A stretch of DNA of 13,866 bases from Anaerolineales bacterium. GTDB taxonomy: Bacteria > Chloroflexota > Anaerolineae > Promineifilales > Promineifilaceae. Location of the stretch: NCBI GenBank assembly GCA_020432595.1, contig JAGQGA010000075.1, positions 1 to 13,866 of the forward strand, in the 5' to 3' direction. How positions within the stretch are numbered: position 1 is the stretch's first letter; each line of letters begins with the position of its first letter. A model generated the notes under the pieces. That model made no database searches. It was not told where the DNA came from and saw only the letters and a list, made by a program, of their open reading frames with translations. Shown in pieces: positions 1-6,718 of this stretch. Made by a program: the position numbers and the translations under genes.

Positions 1-227
1 TGAGTGGTGCGAACATGGATCATGCCAACATGAGCTTTGCCTTTCTGGCTTTTAGCCGCCTGATAGATGCCAACCTGAGCTATGCCAACCTGTTCTGTGC
101 CGACCTGAGCAATGCCATCCTGAACCATGCCAACTTGAGCGGTGCCGACCTGAGCGGTGCCAACCTGACCGGTGCCAACTTGACCACTGCCAGAGCCAAA
201 ATAGACGGTGCCAGAGGGTTACACTAA
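1..227 (+). CDS. Pentapeptide-repeat protein, C-terminal part (5' end outside window)
   Basis: The reading frame is open from the window's left edge to TAA at 225-227, so this is the 3' end of a longer gene. The visible ~75 residues are almost all A(N/D)LSX pentapeptides (for example ANLSG, ADLSG, ANLTG), ending in a short non-repeat tail (ARAKIDGARGLH). Pentapeptide repeats are known to fold as a right-handed quadrilateral beta-helix. Most have no assigned function; a minority, the Qnr and MfpA proteins, mimic DNA and protect gyrase, but nothing here shows that activity. An ATG at 15 lies in frame but sits inside the repeat run and has no ribosome-binding site, so it is unlikely to be the true start. 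A second pentapeptide gene follows at 426, making a tandem pair. Confidence 0.8.
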   Translation, partial: SGANMDHANMSFAFLAFSRLIDANLSYANLFCADLSNAILNHANLSGADLSGANLTGANLTTARAKIDGARGLH

Positions 228-260
228 CTGTACTAGACGCAGGGTAAATTTTGCAGGTGC

Positions 261-299
261 CTGCTCTGGTGGGAAAAACGGCCGTTTTCCAACAAGGCA
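261..299. repeat. Palindromic element, copy 1 (downstream of first pentapeptide gene)
   Basis: A 39-bp element with the extended palindrome GGAAAAACGGCCGTTTTCC at its centre. It matches 1349-1386 with two substitutions and one single-base indel. Each copy lies within about 35-160 bp after the stop codon of a pentapeptide-repeat gene. The wider flanks also allow GCCTGC (259-264) to pair with GCAGGC (297-302), giving a larger stem around the core. Confidence 0.75.
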
Positions 300-332
300 G
301 GCGCAGGTCTTTCTATTGAAAATACCCAGTTT

Positions 333-365
333 AGACGTTCAACTTCTCAAAGAAGTTGAACGTCT
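333..365. repeat. Perfect 15-bp inverted repeat (hairpin)
   Basis: AGACGTTCAACTTCT (333-347) and its exact reverse complement (351-365) are separated by a 3-base loop, CAA. The hairpin lies between the two pentapeptide genes, about 60 bp before the second. It could terminate the upstream transcript, but no T-run follows it on either strand, so a simple intrinsic terminator is not well supported. Confidence 0.8.
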
Positions 366-425
366 TGCAGGGGCAACAACATAGCACAATTGCTAAACAA
401 CATTAAGAACAAAGGAACTGAAGCA

Positions 426-1190
426 ATGACCAAAGAAGAACTGTTAACACGCTACGCCGCTGGCGAGCGTAATTTTGCTGGGGCAGTCTTGACCAAAGTT
501 GATTTCCAGGAAGCCGACCTGAACGAGGCTGACCTGAGCGGTGCTGACCTGAGCGGTTCTAACCTGACCTTTGTTGGCCTGATGAGTGCCAACCTGAGCG
601 GTGCTAACCTGAGCGGTGCTAACCTGACCAGAGTTTTCATGAACAATGCCCACCTGAGCAGTGCCAATTGGAGCGGTGCAACTCTTTCCCATGCCCACCT
701 GAACGGGGCCTACCTGAACGAGGCTGATCTGCACGGCGCTAACCTGAGCGGTGCCAGCTTTAACGGTGCCAGCCTGAGCGATGCTAACCTCAGCGGTGCC
801 AACCTCAGCGGTGGTGCTGACCTGAGGGGTGTCTACTTGAACAATGCCAACCTGAGTGGTGCTAACCTGAGTGATGCTAACCTGAGCGGTGCTAACCTGA
901 GCGGTGCTAACCTGAGCGGTGCTAACCTGAGCGGTGCTAACCTGAGCGGTGCTAACCTGCGCGATGCTGGCCTGAACAACGCCGACTTGAGCGGTGTCAA
1001 CCTGAGCAATACCGACCTGGGCAATGTCAATTTGAGCAATGCCAACCTGCGTAATGCCAACTTGCGTGAGGCTAACCTGCTGAGTGTCACTGGGTCTGGT
1101 TTTGGTCTGGAGGGTGCTAACTTGATGGGTGCCTACTACAAAGCTAGTCTTAAGGCCAGTGCCAAGACATGGTGGAGGCCGGCACCTTAA
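426..1190 (+). CDS. Pentapeptide-repeat protein (254 aa)
   Basis: The start is set at ATG 426 because AAGGA lies at 412-416, nine bases upstream; a TTG at 390 in the same frame has no such site. The protein begins MTKEELLTRYAAGERNF, a leader that commonly precedes pentapeptide arrays (recalled family knowledge), and then consists of about 40 A(D/N)LSX repeats up to roughly residue 235, followed by a short tail (KASLKASAKTWWRPAP). The predicted product is a rigid right-handed beta-helix of unknown partner. There is no signal peptide or membrane segment, so it is probably cytoplasmic. The repeat register breaks once, at NLSGGADLRG, by one inserted residue. Nucleotides 885-959 are five perfect copies of a 15-mer, a sign of recent expansion. 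The antisense frames are open only because the DNA is repetitive. Confidence 0.9.
   Translation: MTKEELLTRYAAGERNFAGAVLTKVDFQEADLNEADLSGADLSGSNLTFVGLMSANLSGANLSGANLTRVFMNNAHLSSANWSGATLSHAHLNGAYLNEADLHGANLSGASFNGASLSDANLSGANLSGGADLRGVYLNNANLSGANLSDANLSGANLSGANLSGANLSGANLSGANLRDAGLNNADLSGVNLSNTDLGNVNLSNANLRNANLREANLLSVTGSGFGLEGANLMGAYYKASLKASAKTWWRPAP
885..959 (+). repeat. Five perfect 15-bp tandem copies within the pentapeptide gene
   Basis: The unit AGCGGTGCTAACCTG is repeated five times without a single change (starts at 885, 900, 915, 930, 945). Each copy encodes one SGANL pentapeptide. Imperfect copies flank both ends, starting at 855 (AGTGGT...), 870 (AGTGAT...) and 960. The identity at synonymous positions argues for recent slippage or unequal exchange, not for independent selection of each coil. 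Confidence 0.9.
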
Positions 1191-1232
1191 ATGGAAGGGT
1201 GTCTGTTAGTAGTTTGACAAACAAATCTTGAC

Positions 1233-1311
1233 GGGTATCGCAGTGGCGGCTTTAGCCGGAACGTTCCAACTAAAGTCGCCACTCCAACCGACGACCTTTC
1301 ATCTGATACCC
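1233..1311. repeat. Nested inverted repeat upstream of the antitoxin gene
   Basis: This intergenic segment has three nested pairings. GGGTATC (1233-1239) pairs with GATACCC (1305-1311). AGTGGCGGCTTTAG (1242-1255) pairs with CTAAAGTCGCCACT (1270-1283) with 13 of 14 bases complementary. The perfect palindrome GGAACGTTCC (1258-1267) lies at the centre. No reading frame explains it. It could be a structured RNA element, a terminator-like hairpin for the pentapeptide transcript, or a small palindromic mobile element. Confidence 0.65.
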
Positions 1312-1348
1312 TGTCTGTTCATAAACTTGGTGTAGATTTTATTTGTAG

Positions 1349-1386
1349 CTGTTCTGGTGGAAAAACGGCCGTTTTCCAGCAAGGCA
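1349..1386. repeat. Palindromic element, copy 2 (downstream of second pentapeptide gene)
   Basis: Second copy of the element at 261-299, again centred on AACGGCCGTT (1364-1373) flanked by A- and T-runs. An open frame starting inside it (ATG 1357) runs into the antitoxin gene, but that extension is encoded by the repeat and is unlikely to be translated. Confidence 0.75.
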
Positions 1387-1432
1387 ACAAGCATACGATC
1401 ATCAGCCTATGTAGAAAATGCCCCTTTTCTGA

Positions 1433-1438
1433 TATACT
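1433..1438 (+). promoter_or_regulatory. Candidate -10 box for the antitoxin gene
   Basis: TATACT (five of six matches to TATAAT) lies 39 bp before the ATG at 1477. No good -35 hexamer is visible at 16-18 bp spacing, so this is only a weak call. Confidence 0.3.
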
Positions 1439-1476
1439 CACCTAAACTGACAGTAAATCATTTAGGAATCAATCAT

Positions 1477-1692
1477 ATGCAAGCATATAGCATTGAAAAA
1501 GTAATCACTAAGGATGGCAATATCTTGTTAGATACTTTGCCCTTTCTAGCTGGGGAAACGGTTCAGATCATTGTTTTACCAAGCAAGAAAACAGCTAAAC
1601 GACTTCGGCGTTCCTTGTTAAAAGGAACGGTTGCCAAGTATATTGACCCGCTGGAACCTGTGGCACAAGATGATTGGACTGCTTTACAATGA
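1477..1692 (+). CDS. Small antitoxin-like protein of a VapBC-type module (71 aa)
   Basis: Start at ATG 1477, nine bases after AGGAA (1464-1468). The 71-residue protein begins MQAYSIEKVITKDGNILLDTLPFLAGETVQIIVLP, a beta-rich N-terminus. The C-terminal tail carries a basic stretch (SKKTAKRLRRSLLKGT) and ends in EPVAQDDWTALQ. From memory this layout matches small antitoxins encoded just before PIN-domain toxins in Chloroflexota and cyanobacteria. A formal family name is not assigned because no search was possible. The stop overlaps the next ATG as ATGA (1689-1692), typical of translational coupling to a toxin, and the frame that follows begins like a PIN toxin but stops after nine codons. The antitoxin is therefore probably an orphan. 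The reading as an antitoxin rests mainly on context. Confidence 0.65.
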   Translation: MQAYSIEKVITKDGNILLDTLPFLAGETVQIIVLPSKKTAKRLRRSLLKGTVAKYIDPLEPVAQDDWTALQ

Positions 1693-1718
1693 TTTTGCTT
1701 GATACGCACATTTTATAG
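1689..1718 (+). pseudogene. Remnant of a PIN-domain (VapC-like) toxin, first nine codons only
   Basis: ATG 1689 overlaps the antitoxin stop by 4 bp and opens MILLDTHIL, then TAG at 1716-1718. PIN-domain toxins of the VapC family typically start M-x-x-L-D-T-(H/N)-x-(L/F), and the Asp in LDT is the first catalytic metal ligand. The sequence stops immediately after this motif, and within 24 bp the 3' end of a minus-strand gene begins. Nothing further that resembles a PIN domain is visible in any frame, so about 120 residues appear deleted. The remnant cannot fold or cut RNA. Confidence 0.6.
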
Positions 1719-1741
1719 GATATGTCAAAATCCACCCTTAC

Positions 1742-1969
1742 CTATTCTTCTCGCTCCATCCAGTTGCGCCACTTTTCCAGCAGGGTGAGTGCCCACCAGG
1801 GAATGAGGATGAGGGCTGCCCCGCCGAGGAGACAGGGAACGGCCGTTAACAGTGCCGTTCGCCCATAAATTAGCCCAATCAACCCGCCGCCGACAACAAC
1901 CAGCGTCAACAAAACCAGCCACAAATAGCGTCGGTTTTCCTGCTCTCGCTGGCGGCGGGGGGTACTCAT
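1742..1969 (-). CDS. Small two-helix membrane protein of unknown function (75 aa)
   Basis: The protein has a charged N-terminus (MSTPRRQREQENRR) followed by two hydrophobic helices at about residues 16-36 (YLWLVLLTLVVVGGGLIGLIYG) and 40-62, then a charged tail (LLEKWRNWMEREE). The start is placed at 1969 because ATG there shares bases with the glycosyltransferase stop (ATGA), with GGAG close upstream. ATG 1978, three codons earlier, is the alternative and lacks a ribosome-binding site. The 4-bp overlap means it is almost certainly co-translated with the glycosyltransferase, so a helper or membrane-anchoring role in the same envelope process is plausible but unproven. I do not recognise a named family. 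Confidence 0.75.
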   Translation of the reverse strand: MSTPRRQREQENRRYLWLVLLTLVVVGGGLIGLIYGRTALLTAVPCLLGGAALILIPWWALTLLEKWRNWMEREE

Positions 1970-3189
1970 TGGCTCCATCCGTCCCGCATGGCGCGGAGCT
2001 GGCTGTAGGCGGTGGGTTCAGTGGGGGTGGGGTCAAAACGGCCGTTTTGCAGATTGGCAAATAGGTTGAGGTACTCAACGGCCGTTTGCAGCGGGGCAAA
2101 GCTGGCTCCAATTAGCTCCGGCGAGCGCACATAGGCCGCTTTGTCACGCAGCACGCGGATGAGCGCCGCCGCCAACGCCTCATGGTCGCCAATGGCAACC
2201 ACCTCCCCCATCCCCGTCATCGTCACCGGCTGGCGCACCCCCGGCAAATTGGACGACACCACCGGCACCCCGTTTTGCATCGCCTCAATTTGCACCAACC
2301 CAAAACTCTCGGTGCTGTTGAGGCTGGGGATGGTCAGCACATCAATATTTTTGTAAAACGCCGTTAGCTCCGCGCCGTTGAGATTGCCCAAGAGGGTGTA
2401 TTGTTCGGCATATTGGGCAAAAAGCGGTGCCAGACGGGCGGCATACGCTTCCTCACCCAGCACGTTTTGATATTGTCCGGCGTGCAGCACGCGCACGTTG
2501 GGGAACGCCTCCATGATGATGGGCAGCGCCCGCAGCAAAATTTCCACCCCTTTTTCCGTGGCAAGGCGGGTGCAAATGCCAATGATGGGGCGGTCGCCAA
2601 GCTGGTGTTGAGCGTGGAAAGCAGCGGCTTCAGCGGCGGTGCAGTCGGCCAGTTCAACGGGGGGCGGGATGACTTTGAGCTTTTGGCCGAGGTAAAGCGA
2701 GAGATAGGGGGAATTTTCGCCGTAGTCGCGGGTGTAGGTGGCAACGGCGTTGGCAATGGTGCCGGCGGCGCGGTTCATGGTCAACACAACGCGGTCTACA
2801 AAGCGGTTAAATGCCCCTTCCGGCAAATTGAGATCGCAGTGGTAGGTGAGGACGACGGGTTTACGCAGCAGCCGGCCGCGCAGAGCCACACCGGGGGCAT
2901 CAAACTGGGGTAAATGGAGTTGGATGACATCGGCACGGCGAGCCAATTTCCAAGCCATGGGGCCAAAGCTAGGCATGATAACCCCTTTGCTGATGCGTAG
3001 GGCGACGGGGATGCGGATGACCTTGACCCCATCCATGACTTCGTAGCGGGGCAGGCTGGGGTCATATTGCGAGGTGAGGACGGTAACATCATGGCCGAGT
3101 TGGACTAATGCTTGGCTCAGCCGCTCGACATAAATCGTCAAGCCGCTTGTCCAGGGGCGGTAGTAAGTTAGAACTTGCAGAATCTTCAT
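1966..3189 (-). CDS. Glycosyltransferase family 4 (GT-B fold), 407 aa
   Basis: This is a full-length retaining glycosyltransferase of the GT4 type, which transfers a sugar from a nucleotide- or lipid-linked donor to an envelope glycan or lipid; the actual substrate cannot be read from sequence. The N-terminal acceptor half begins MKILQVLTYYRPWTSGLTIYV with the usual glycine-containing loop. The C-terminal donor half has the GICTRLATEKGVEILLRAL segment (about residues 204-222, with the conserved Arg and Lys) and the EX7E motif ESFGLVQIE at 294-302, followed by the NGVPVVSSNLPGV donor loop. ATG 3189 is chosen over an upstream TTG (3204) because MKILQVL is the classical family start. No clear ribosome-binding site is seen. 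The gene overlaps the small membrane protein gene downstream by 4 bp. Confidence 0.9.
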   Translation of the reverse strand: MKILQVLTYYRPWTSGLTIYVERLSQALVQLGHDVTVLTSQYDPSLPRYEVMDGVKVIRIPVALRISKGVIMPSFGPMAWKLARRADVIQLHLPQFDAPGVALRGRLLRKPVVLTYHCDLNLPEGAFNRFVDRVVLTMNRAAGTIANAVATYTRDYGENSPYLSLYLGQKLKVIPPPVELADCTAAEAAAFHAQHQLGDRPIIGICTRLATEKGVEILLRALPIIMEAFPNVRVLHAGQYQNVLGEEAYAARLAPLFAQYAEQYTLLGNLNGAELTAFYKNIDVLTIPSLNSTESFGLVQIEAMQNGVPVVSSNLPGVRQPVTMTGMGEVVAIGDHEALAAALIRVLRDKAAYVRSPELIGASFAPLQTAVEYLNLFANLQNGRFDPTPTEPTAYSQLRAMRDGWSQ

Positions 3190-3227
3190 AAAGCATACTA
3201 TCAACGGCCATAGATTGGCATTTTTCA

Positions 3228-3468
3228 GAGATTAGGGGGCTGGGAGATTGAGAGATTAATCTACTAACCTGGACAAACCAGAACCAAAAACGTTACACAG
3301 AGGTTCACAGAGAAGACACAGAGAGGCACAGAGAAGACACAGAGTTGTTTTCTCGCTTCCTCTGTGAAACTCTTTCTTATCTCTGTGTAACTCTGTGTCA
3401 TTTCTTGTTTTGCGTACAAGAATTTCATCGTCAAGGTACTAATCTCCCAATCTCTACTCTCCAATCTC
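3228..3468. repeat. Large intergenic inverted-repeat island of CACAGAG-type units
   Basis: This fills most of the 314-bp gap between the histidine kinase and glycosyltransferase genes. The left inner part (3294-3344) is built from variants of (A)GACACAGAG, including an exact 18-bp direct repeat at 3306-3323 and 3327-3344. The right inner part (3359-3398) carries the reverse complement (CTCTGTG units). An outer pair, GGGAGATTGAGAGATTAAT near 3242 and AATCTCCCAATCTCT at 3441-3455, encloses these. The whole can fold into one long imperfect hairpin with a loop near 3345-3358. No gene lies within it. Confidence 0.8.
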
Positions 3469-3503
3469 CTTTGTGCGGAATGTCAGGTTATGACGCATTC
3501 AGT

Positions 3504-5459
3504 TTAGACAACTGCTTCAACTGGCTCTGGCTGGGCAATGGGCAGTTCAATGATAAAGGTGCTGCCCTGCCCCACGTGGCTTTGCAATGTGACACGACCG
3601 CCCATCATGGCAACAAGCTCGCGGACGATGGATAGCCCCAGCCCGGTGCCTTGGTGACGGCGGGTTGCGGAACCATCTACCTGGCGGAACGGTTCAAAAA
3701 TGCGGTCGTGGGCTTCGGTGGGGATGCCGATGCCGGTGTCATGGACTTTGAGTGTCCAACGGCCGTTTTCTCCCCCGCTCGCTTCTATTTCCACCCGCCC
3801 GTTGTCGGTAAATTTGATGCCGTTGCTAACCAAGTTCATCAATACCTGGCGCAGGCGGGTGGGGTCGGTGGTGATGGTAGTGGGGGTGGTGGGGGCAATA
3901 ACGGCCGTTAATTCAATCCCCTTCGCCCTTGCCAACGGCTGTAGCTGTTCGCGTACCTCCAGAACCAAGGAGGCGGGGCTACAGGTAACCATTTCTAACT
4001 GCATTTTGCCCGCTTCAAGCTGTGCCTGATTTAGCAAATCATTGACAATCGTCGTGAGATAAAGCGTGCTTTCAACAATCTTGCCGGTCATTTCCGCTTG
4101 TTTGGGCGTAAGCGGCCCCGGAATGCGCTCCTGCATAATTTCGGCAAACCCCATAATGCCGTTAAGCGGGGTGCGGAGTTCATGGCTGACGTTGGCTAAC
4201 AGCTCGGTTTTAAGCCGGTTCGCTTCCAGCGCAATATCGCGTGACCGAATCAGTGCTTCTTCGGCCTGAATGCGTTGGCTAATTTCCTGCTGTAGCTGCT
4301 GATTGCTGGCCGAAAGATCGGCCGTGCGCTGGGCGACGCGGCTTTCCAGGCTGTTGAGAATGCGCTCCAAGCGGGCGGCCATCTCGTTAAAGCTGCGGCC
4401 CAGTTCTCCCATTTCGTCGTCGGTCTGAATGTCGGCACGGGCTTGCAAATTGCCGCCTGCCATTTGCTTGGTGGCTGTGGTCAGCTCGCGCAGCGGGGTA
4501 GTCACAAGCCGCCGCACGAATAAGCCCATGGTTGTCATAGCCAGAATGCTGGTGGTTACCATAATGCTCATAAAGAAGAGGCGTAGTTGACGGAGATACA
4601 GAAACGGCTCCGGCTGTTTGACTAGGATAATGGCAGCCCCTTTGATCACCTCGCGTAGTTTGATGGGGGTATAGGAAACAAAGTAGTAGAGCGTGTTGTC
4701 AATGGTGAGAGAAAGCGGGCGAACGTTCACGTCGCCATTTTCAGCCGCAGCGAGGAGGGTGGGGTCTAAAACGGCCGTTTCCAACGTGTTCTGATCGGTA
4801 GACGAGGCGACCTCCCAGCTTTGGGATAACAACCGATCTTCTGCAATAAATAAAAACTGAACGTTGTCCCGATGAAAGTTGAGATCAGCCAGGAAAGTAC
4901 CGTCTACTTTGTGGCTGGTAAGCAGTGCCCCGATGATGCTGCCATTGGTGGCGTAGATGGGAACGGCCGTTGCTAGCCGCGCTTCAAAACCATCTTCACC
5001 GTCTTCTTCAACGATCAAATCAGCGGCTTCGACCCCTTGGAGCGCCGAGTCTAACAGCAGATCCTCTTGCCCTTCATCAAAGGTGTCACCCGCTCCAACT
5101 ACCGTAAGCAGGCGTTGCCCATGTTGGTCAACAATATCAATGTCGTGGAAATTAAGAACGGCAGCTTCGGCGGCAAAGATGGCCTCGATTTGTTCGCTAT
5201 CCTGACTTTCAACGGCTTTAATCAAGCCCGAACTGCTTGCCAACAGCTCGGAGGCCACCAAAAGCTCCCCTTGTACTTGGCTAAAACGGGTGCTGAATAC
5301 CGTTGCTTCTTCTAAGGCGCGTTGCTCCCCTGTCTCGGTGGTGATGATCCCCATGTTGCGGGAGGTGAAATACATGATTAGCCCCAGCAAAAACAGCAGG
5401 GTCACAGCGATGACGAGGATGAGCTTGGTGCCAAGGGGTAAATGGGACAGATTCTTCAT
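3504..5459 (-). CDS. Membrane-bound sensor histidine kinase (651 aa)
   Basis: Transmembrane helix 1 is at about residues 11-31, then an extracytoplasmic sensor region (about 32-290) of Cache-like character (for example DIVDQHGQRLLTVVGAG and AVPIYATNGSIIGALL), transmembrane helix 2 at about 294-316, a HAMP linker to about 365, and a coiled coil (RVAQRTADLSASNQQLQQEI). The HisKA domain has the H-box NVSHELRTPLN with phospho-acceptor His426. The ATPase domain has the N-box (LMNLVSNGIKF, Asn542/546), G1 DTGIGI (574), F-box IFEPFRQV and G2 GTGLGLSI (604). All kinase motifs are intact. No response regulator is adjacent, so the partner is elsewhere. ATG 5459 is preferred over an upstream TTG at 5468. 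A TATAAT lies about 85 bp upstream. Confidence 0.93.
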   Translation of the reverse strand: MKNLSHLPLGTKLILVIAVTLLFLLGLIMYFTSRNMGIITTETGEQRALEEATVFSTRFSQVQGELLVASELLASSSGLIKAVESQDSEQIEAIFAAEAAVLNFHDIDIVDQHGQRLLTVVGAGDTFDEGQEDLLLDSALQGVEAADLIVEEDGEDGFEARLATAVPIYATNGSIIGALLTSHKVDGTFLADLNFHRDNVQFLFIAEDRLLSQSWEVASSTDQNTLETAVLDPTLLAAAENGDVNVRPLSLTIDNTLYYFVSYTPIKLREVIKGAAIILVKQPEPFLYLRQLRLFFMSIMVTTSILAMTTMGLFVRRLVTTPLRELTTATKQMAGGNLQARADIQTDDEMGELGRSFNEMAARLERILNSLESRVAQRTADLSASNQQLQQEISQRIQAEEALIRSRDIALEANRLKTELLANVSHELRTPLNGIMGFAEIMQERIPGPLTPKQAEMTGKIVESTLYLTTIVNDLLNQAQLEAGKMQLEMVTCSPASLVLEVREQLQPLARAKGIELTAVIAPTTPTTITTDPTRLRQVLMNLVSNGIKFTDNGRVEIEASGGENGRWTLKVHDTGIGIPTEAHDRIFEPFRQVDGSATRRHQGTGLGLSIVRELVAMMGGRVTLQSHVGQGSTFIIELPIAQPEPVEAVV

Positions 5460-5542
5460 AAAAAGCAAGGAGGGCTTATTTACATTTTGGGCTTGTTGTT
5501 AGCGAGCCTCTAAGCCGATACGGTACATGATTCAAGTGACTT

Positions 5543-5548
5543 ATTATA
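5543..5548 (-). promoter_or_regulatory. Candidate -10 box for the histidine kinase gene
   Basis: On the minus strand this reads TATAAT exactly, within TGTATAATAAG, in the 114-bp gap between the flippase-like gene and the kinase. No strong -35 hexamer is visible at 17 bp. If used, it gives a leader of about 75-80 nt and separates the kinase from the upstream gene. Confidence 0.4.
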
Positions 5549-5573
5549 CACAGCTTTGTTTACATATACATTA

Positions 5574-6572
5574 CTAGCGCCGCAGCCGGATGGTGGCGAC
5601 CACTTTGCTAAAGGTTGAGCCGGTGCTGCGGAGACCATATAGCCCCAAGATGACCATGAGCAGCAGGTTAAGGGCGTGGTAGAGAAAGGCGAAGCTGGCT
5701 GATGCAGCTTCTGGTTGCCCTGAAATTTGCAGGGCGGCAATGACGCTGGCGTGAAAAACGCCAATTTGCCCTGGCGAAGAGGGTAGGGCGACACTAAAGG
5801 CGGAGGCGCAGAAGATAAAGGCGGCCATTGACCAGGTGGGTTGGATGTGAACGGCCGTTAATGCCATGTAGTACGCGCCTAAAATCGGCAGCCAGAGCAA
5901 AATGCTCAGGGTAATTAAAACCCCGCCTTCACCCAGGCGAGTCAGGCTGCTTAGCCCAGTCAGCAGGTCGTCGAGCCGCCGCAGCCAGGTTTCCGGGTCT
6001 AAGCGGGGAATGCGCTGGAGGATGCGGGTGGCGAGACGGCGGACAAACGGCCGTTGATTGGCGGCCAGCACCAGCAGCACAATGGCCGCCACCGCCGCAA
6101 ACCCTGAAGCTCGCGCTGCCGACTGCATCCAGGTTGGGATGGCTTCAACTTCTGCCAGCGTAAACGGCAGCAGCGTAACCACAAAAAGCATGTCCAATAC
6201 CCGCTCCACCACCATGGTTGAAAGCCCCCGCGCCAGCGTAATGGGTGGCACGCTGCCAATTAGCACCGCCCGCGCCACATCCCCCACGCGCAGCGGCAGC
6301 AGGTTAGTGACCAGGTAGCCAACGCTTTGGATGTGAAAGATGGTTGCAAAGGGGGCTTCATTGCGCAGCAAAAAACGCCAGCGAATGGCGCGGAGCAGGA
6401 GAAAGAGGGTGATACCAACGGCCGTTAAGAGCAAATAACTGTAGTTAGCCGTTTGTAACGCTGCCCAAATGGCAGTTGGTTCAATAAAAAAGAAAATCGC
6501 CCCCAGGCTGAGGATACTTACCAAGGCACCCAGCCACATCTGACGACGGTTTGAATGGTTGCTATCTTGCAT
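5574..6572 (-). CDS. Flippase-like membrane protein of the LPG synthase TM/UPF0104 (AglD/YbhN) family (332 aa)
   Basis: An integral membrane protein with about eight hydrophobic helices. Two family signatures are visible: NLLPLRVGDVARA at about 90-102, and PSSPGQIGVFHASV at about 264-277. This family includes the membrane half of lysylphosphatidylglycerol synthase (MprF) and many stand-alone proteins thought to move or transfer lipid-linked substrates. The aminoacyl-transferase half of MprF is absent, so stand-alone transport or an undefined lipid role is likely. The start is placed at ATG 6572 (MQDSNHSNRR). ATG 6584 and GTG 6638 are in-frame alternatives, and the family's usual length of about 320-340 residues suits 6572 or 6584. 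With the glycosyltransferase gene nearby, an envelope glycolipid role is a reasonable inference. Confidence 0.85.
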   Translation of the reverse strand: MQDSNHSNRRQMWLGALVSILSLGAIFFFIEPTAIWAALQTANYSYLLLTAVGITLFLLLRAIRWRFLLRNEAPFATIFHIQSVGYLVTNLLPLRVGDVARAVLIGSVPPITLARGLSTMVVERVLDMLFVVTLLPFTLAEVEAIPTWMQSAARASGFAAVAAIVLLVLAANQRPFVRRLATRILQRIPRLDPETWLRRLDDLLTGLSSLTRLGEGGVLITLSILLWLPILGAYYMALTAVHIQPTWSMAAFIFCASAFSVALPSSPGQIGVFHASVIAALQISGQPEAASASFAFLYHALNLLLMVILGLYGLRSTGSTFSKVVATIRLRR

Positions 6573-6583
6573 ATAGCCCCGCA

Positions 6584-6642
6584 TTATAGCAGCAAAGCCC
6601 AAACAATTCTTACCATTCCCATAGTAAAATATGATCACCTCC
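6584..6642 (-). promoter_or_regulatory. Strong Shine-Dalgarno and 12-codon leader ORF ahead of the flippase-like gene
   Basis: On the minus strand GGAGGTGATC (6642-6633) is a perfect complement of the 16S 3' end. The next ATG (6622-6620) opens a 12-codon frame, MGMVRIVWALLL, whose TAA (6586-6584) overlaps the ATG at 6584 as TAATG. The sequence also reads TATAAT at 6588-6583, so the same bases could instead be a -10 box giving a nearly leaderless message for ATG 6572. The spacing of 10 nt from GGAGGTGATC to ATG is long. Both readings are inferences. Confidence 0.35.
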
Positions 6643-6689
6643 CATTTTTGAGCAATTATTTAGAATCTCCAGTTGGCTAGGCAGCGAGG

Positions 6690-6718
6690 TTGATACAACA
6701 ACCACTTGCGGGGATAAT
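6690..6718 (+). promoter_or_regulatory. Sigma70-type promoter for the DUF3105/copper cluster
   Basis: TTGATA (6690-6695, five of six to TTGACA) and GATAAT (6713-6718, five of six to TATAAT) are separated by exactly 17 bp. Transcription would start near 6725, giving a leader of about 55 nt. The leader contains a small inverted repeat, GCGTAAA (6725-6731) with TTTACGC (6745-6751). This is the best-formed promoter in the window. Confidence 0.65.

Noticed and set aside
444..1090. Long antisense and alternative-frame ORFs across the pentapeptide gene
   Set aside because: They exist only because a 15-bp repeat keeps all frames open; their products are low-complexity repeats (LAPLR, AQVST) with no start signals.
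390..1190. Quinolone-resistance (Qnr/MfpA-like) function for the pentapeptide protein
   Set aside because: The fold is shared, but the dimerisation region and loops typical of Qnr are not seen and the repeats are highly uniform ANLSG; function cannot be claimed.
1357..1476. N-terminal extension of the antitoxin frame back to ATG 1357
   Set aside because: The extra 40 codons run through the palindromic element and a promoter-like stretch and have no ribosome-binding site, whereas ATG 1477 has AGGAA at good spacing.
3345..3635. Plus-strand ORF across the CACAGAG island and the kinase 3' end
   Set aside because: It is a chance frame over a repeat island and the antisense of the kinase C-terminus; no ribosome-binding site or domain.
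5510..5794. Minus-strand ORF overlapping the end of the flippase-like gene
   Set aside because: It is an alternative frame of that gene extended into the intergenic gap, with no domain and no start signal.
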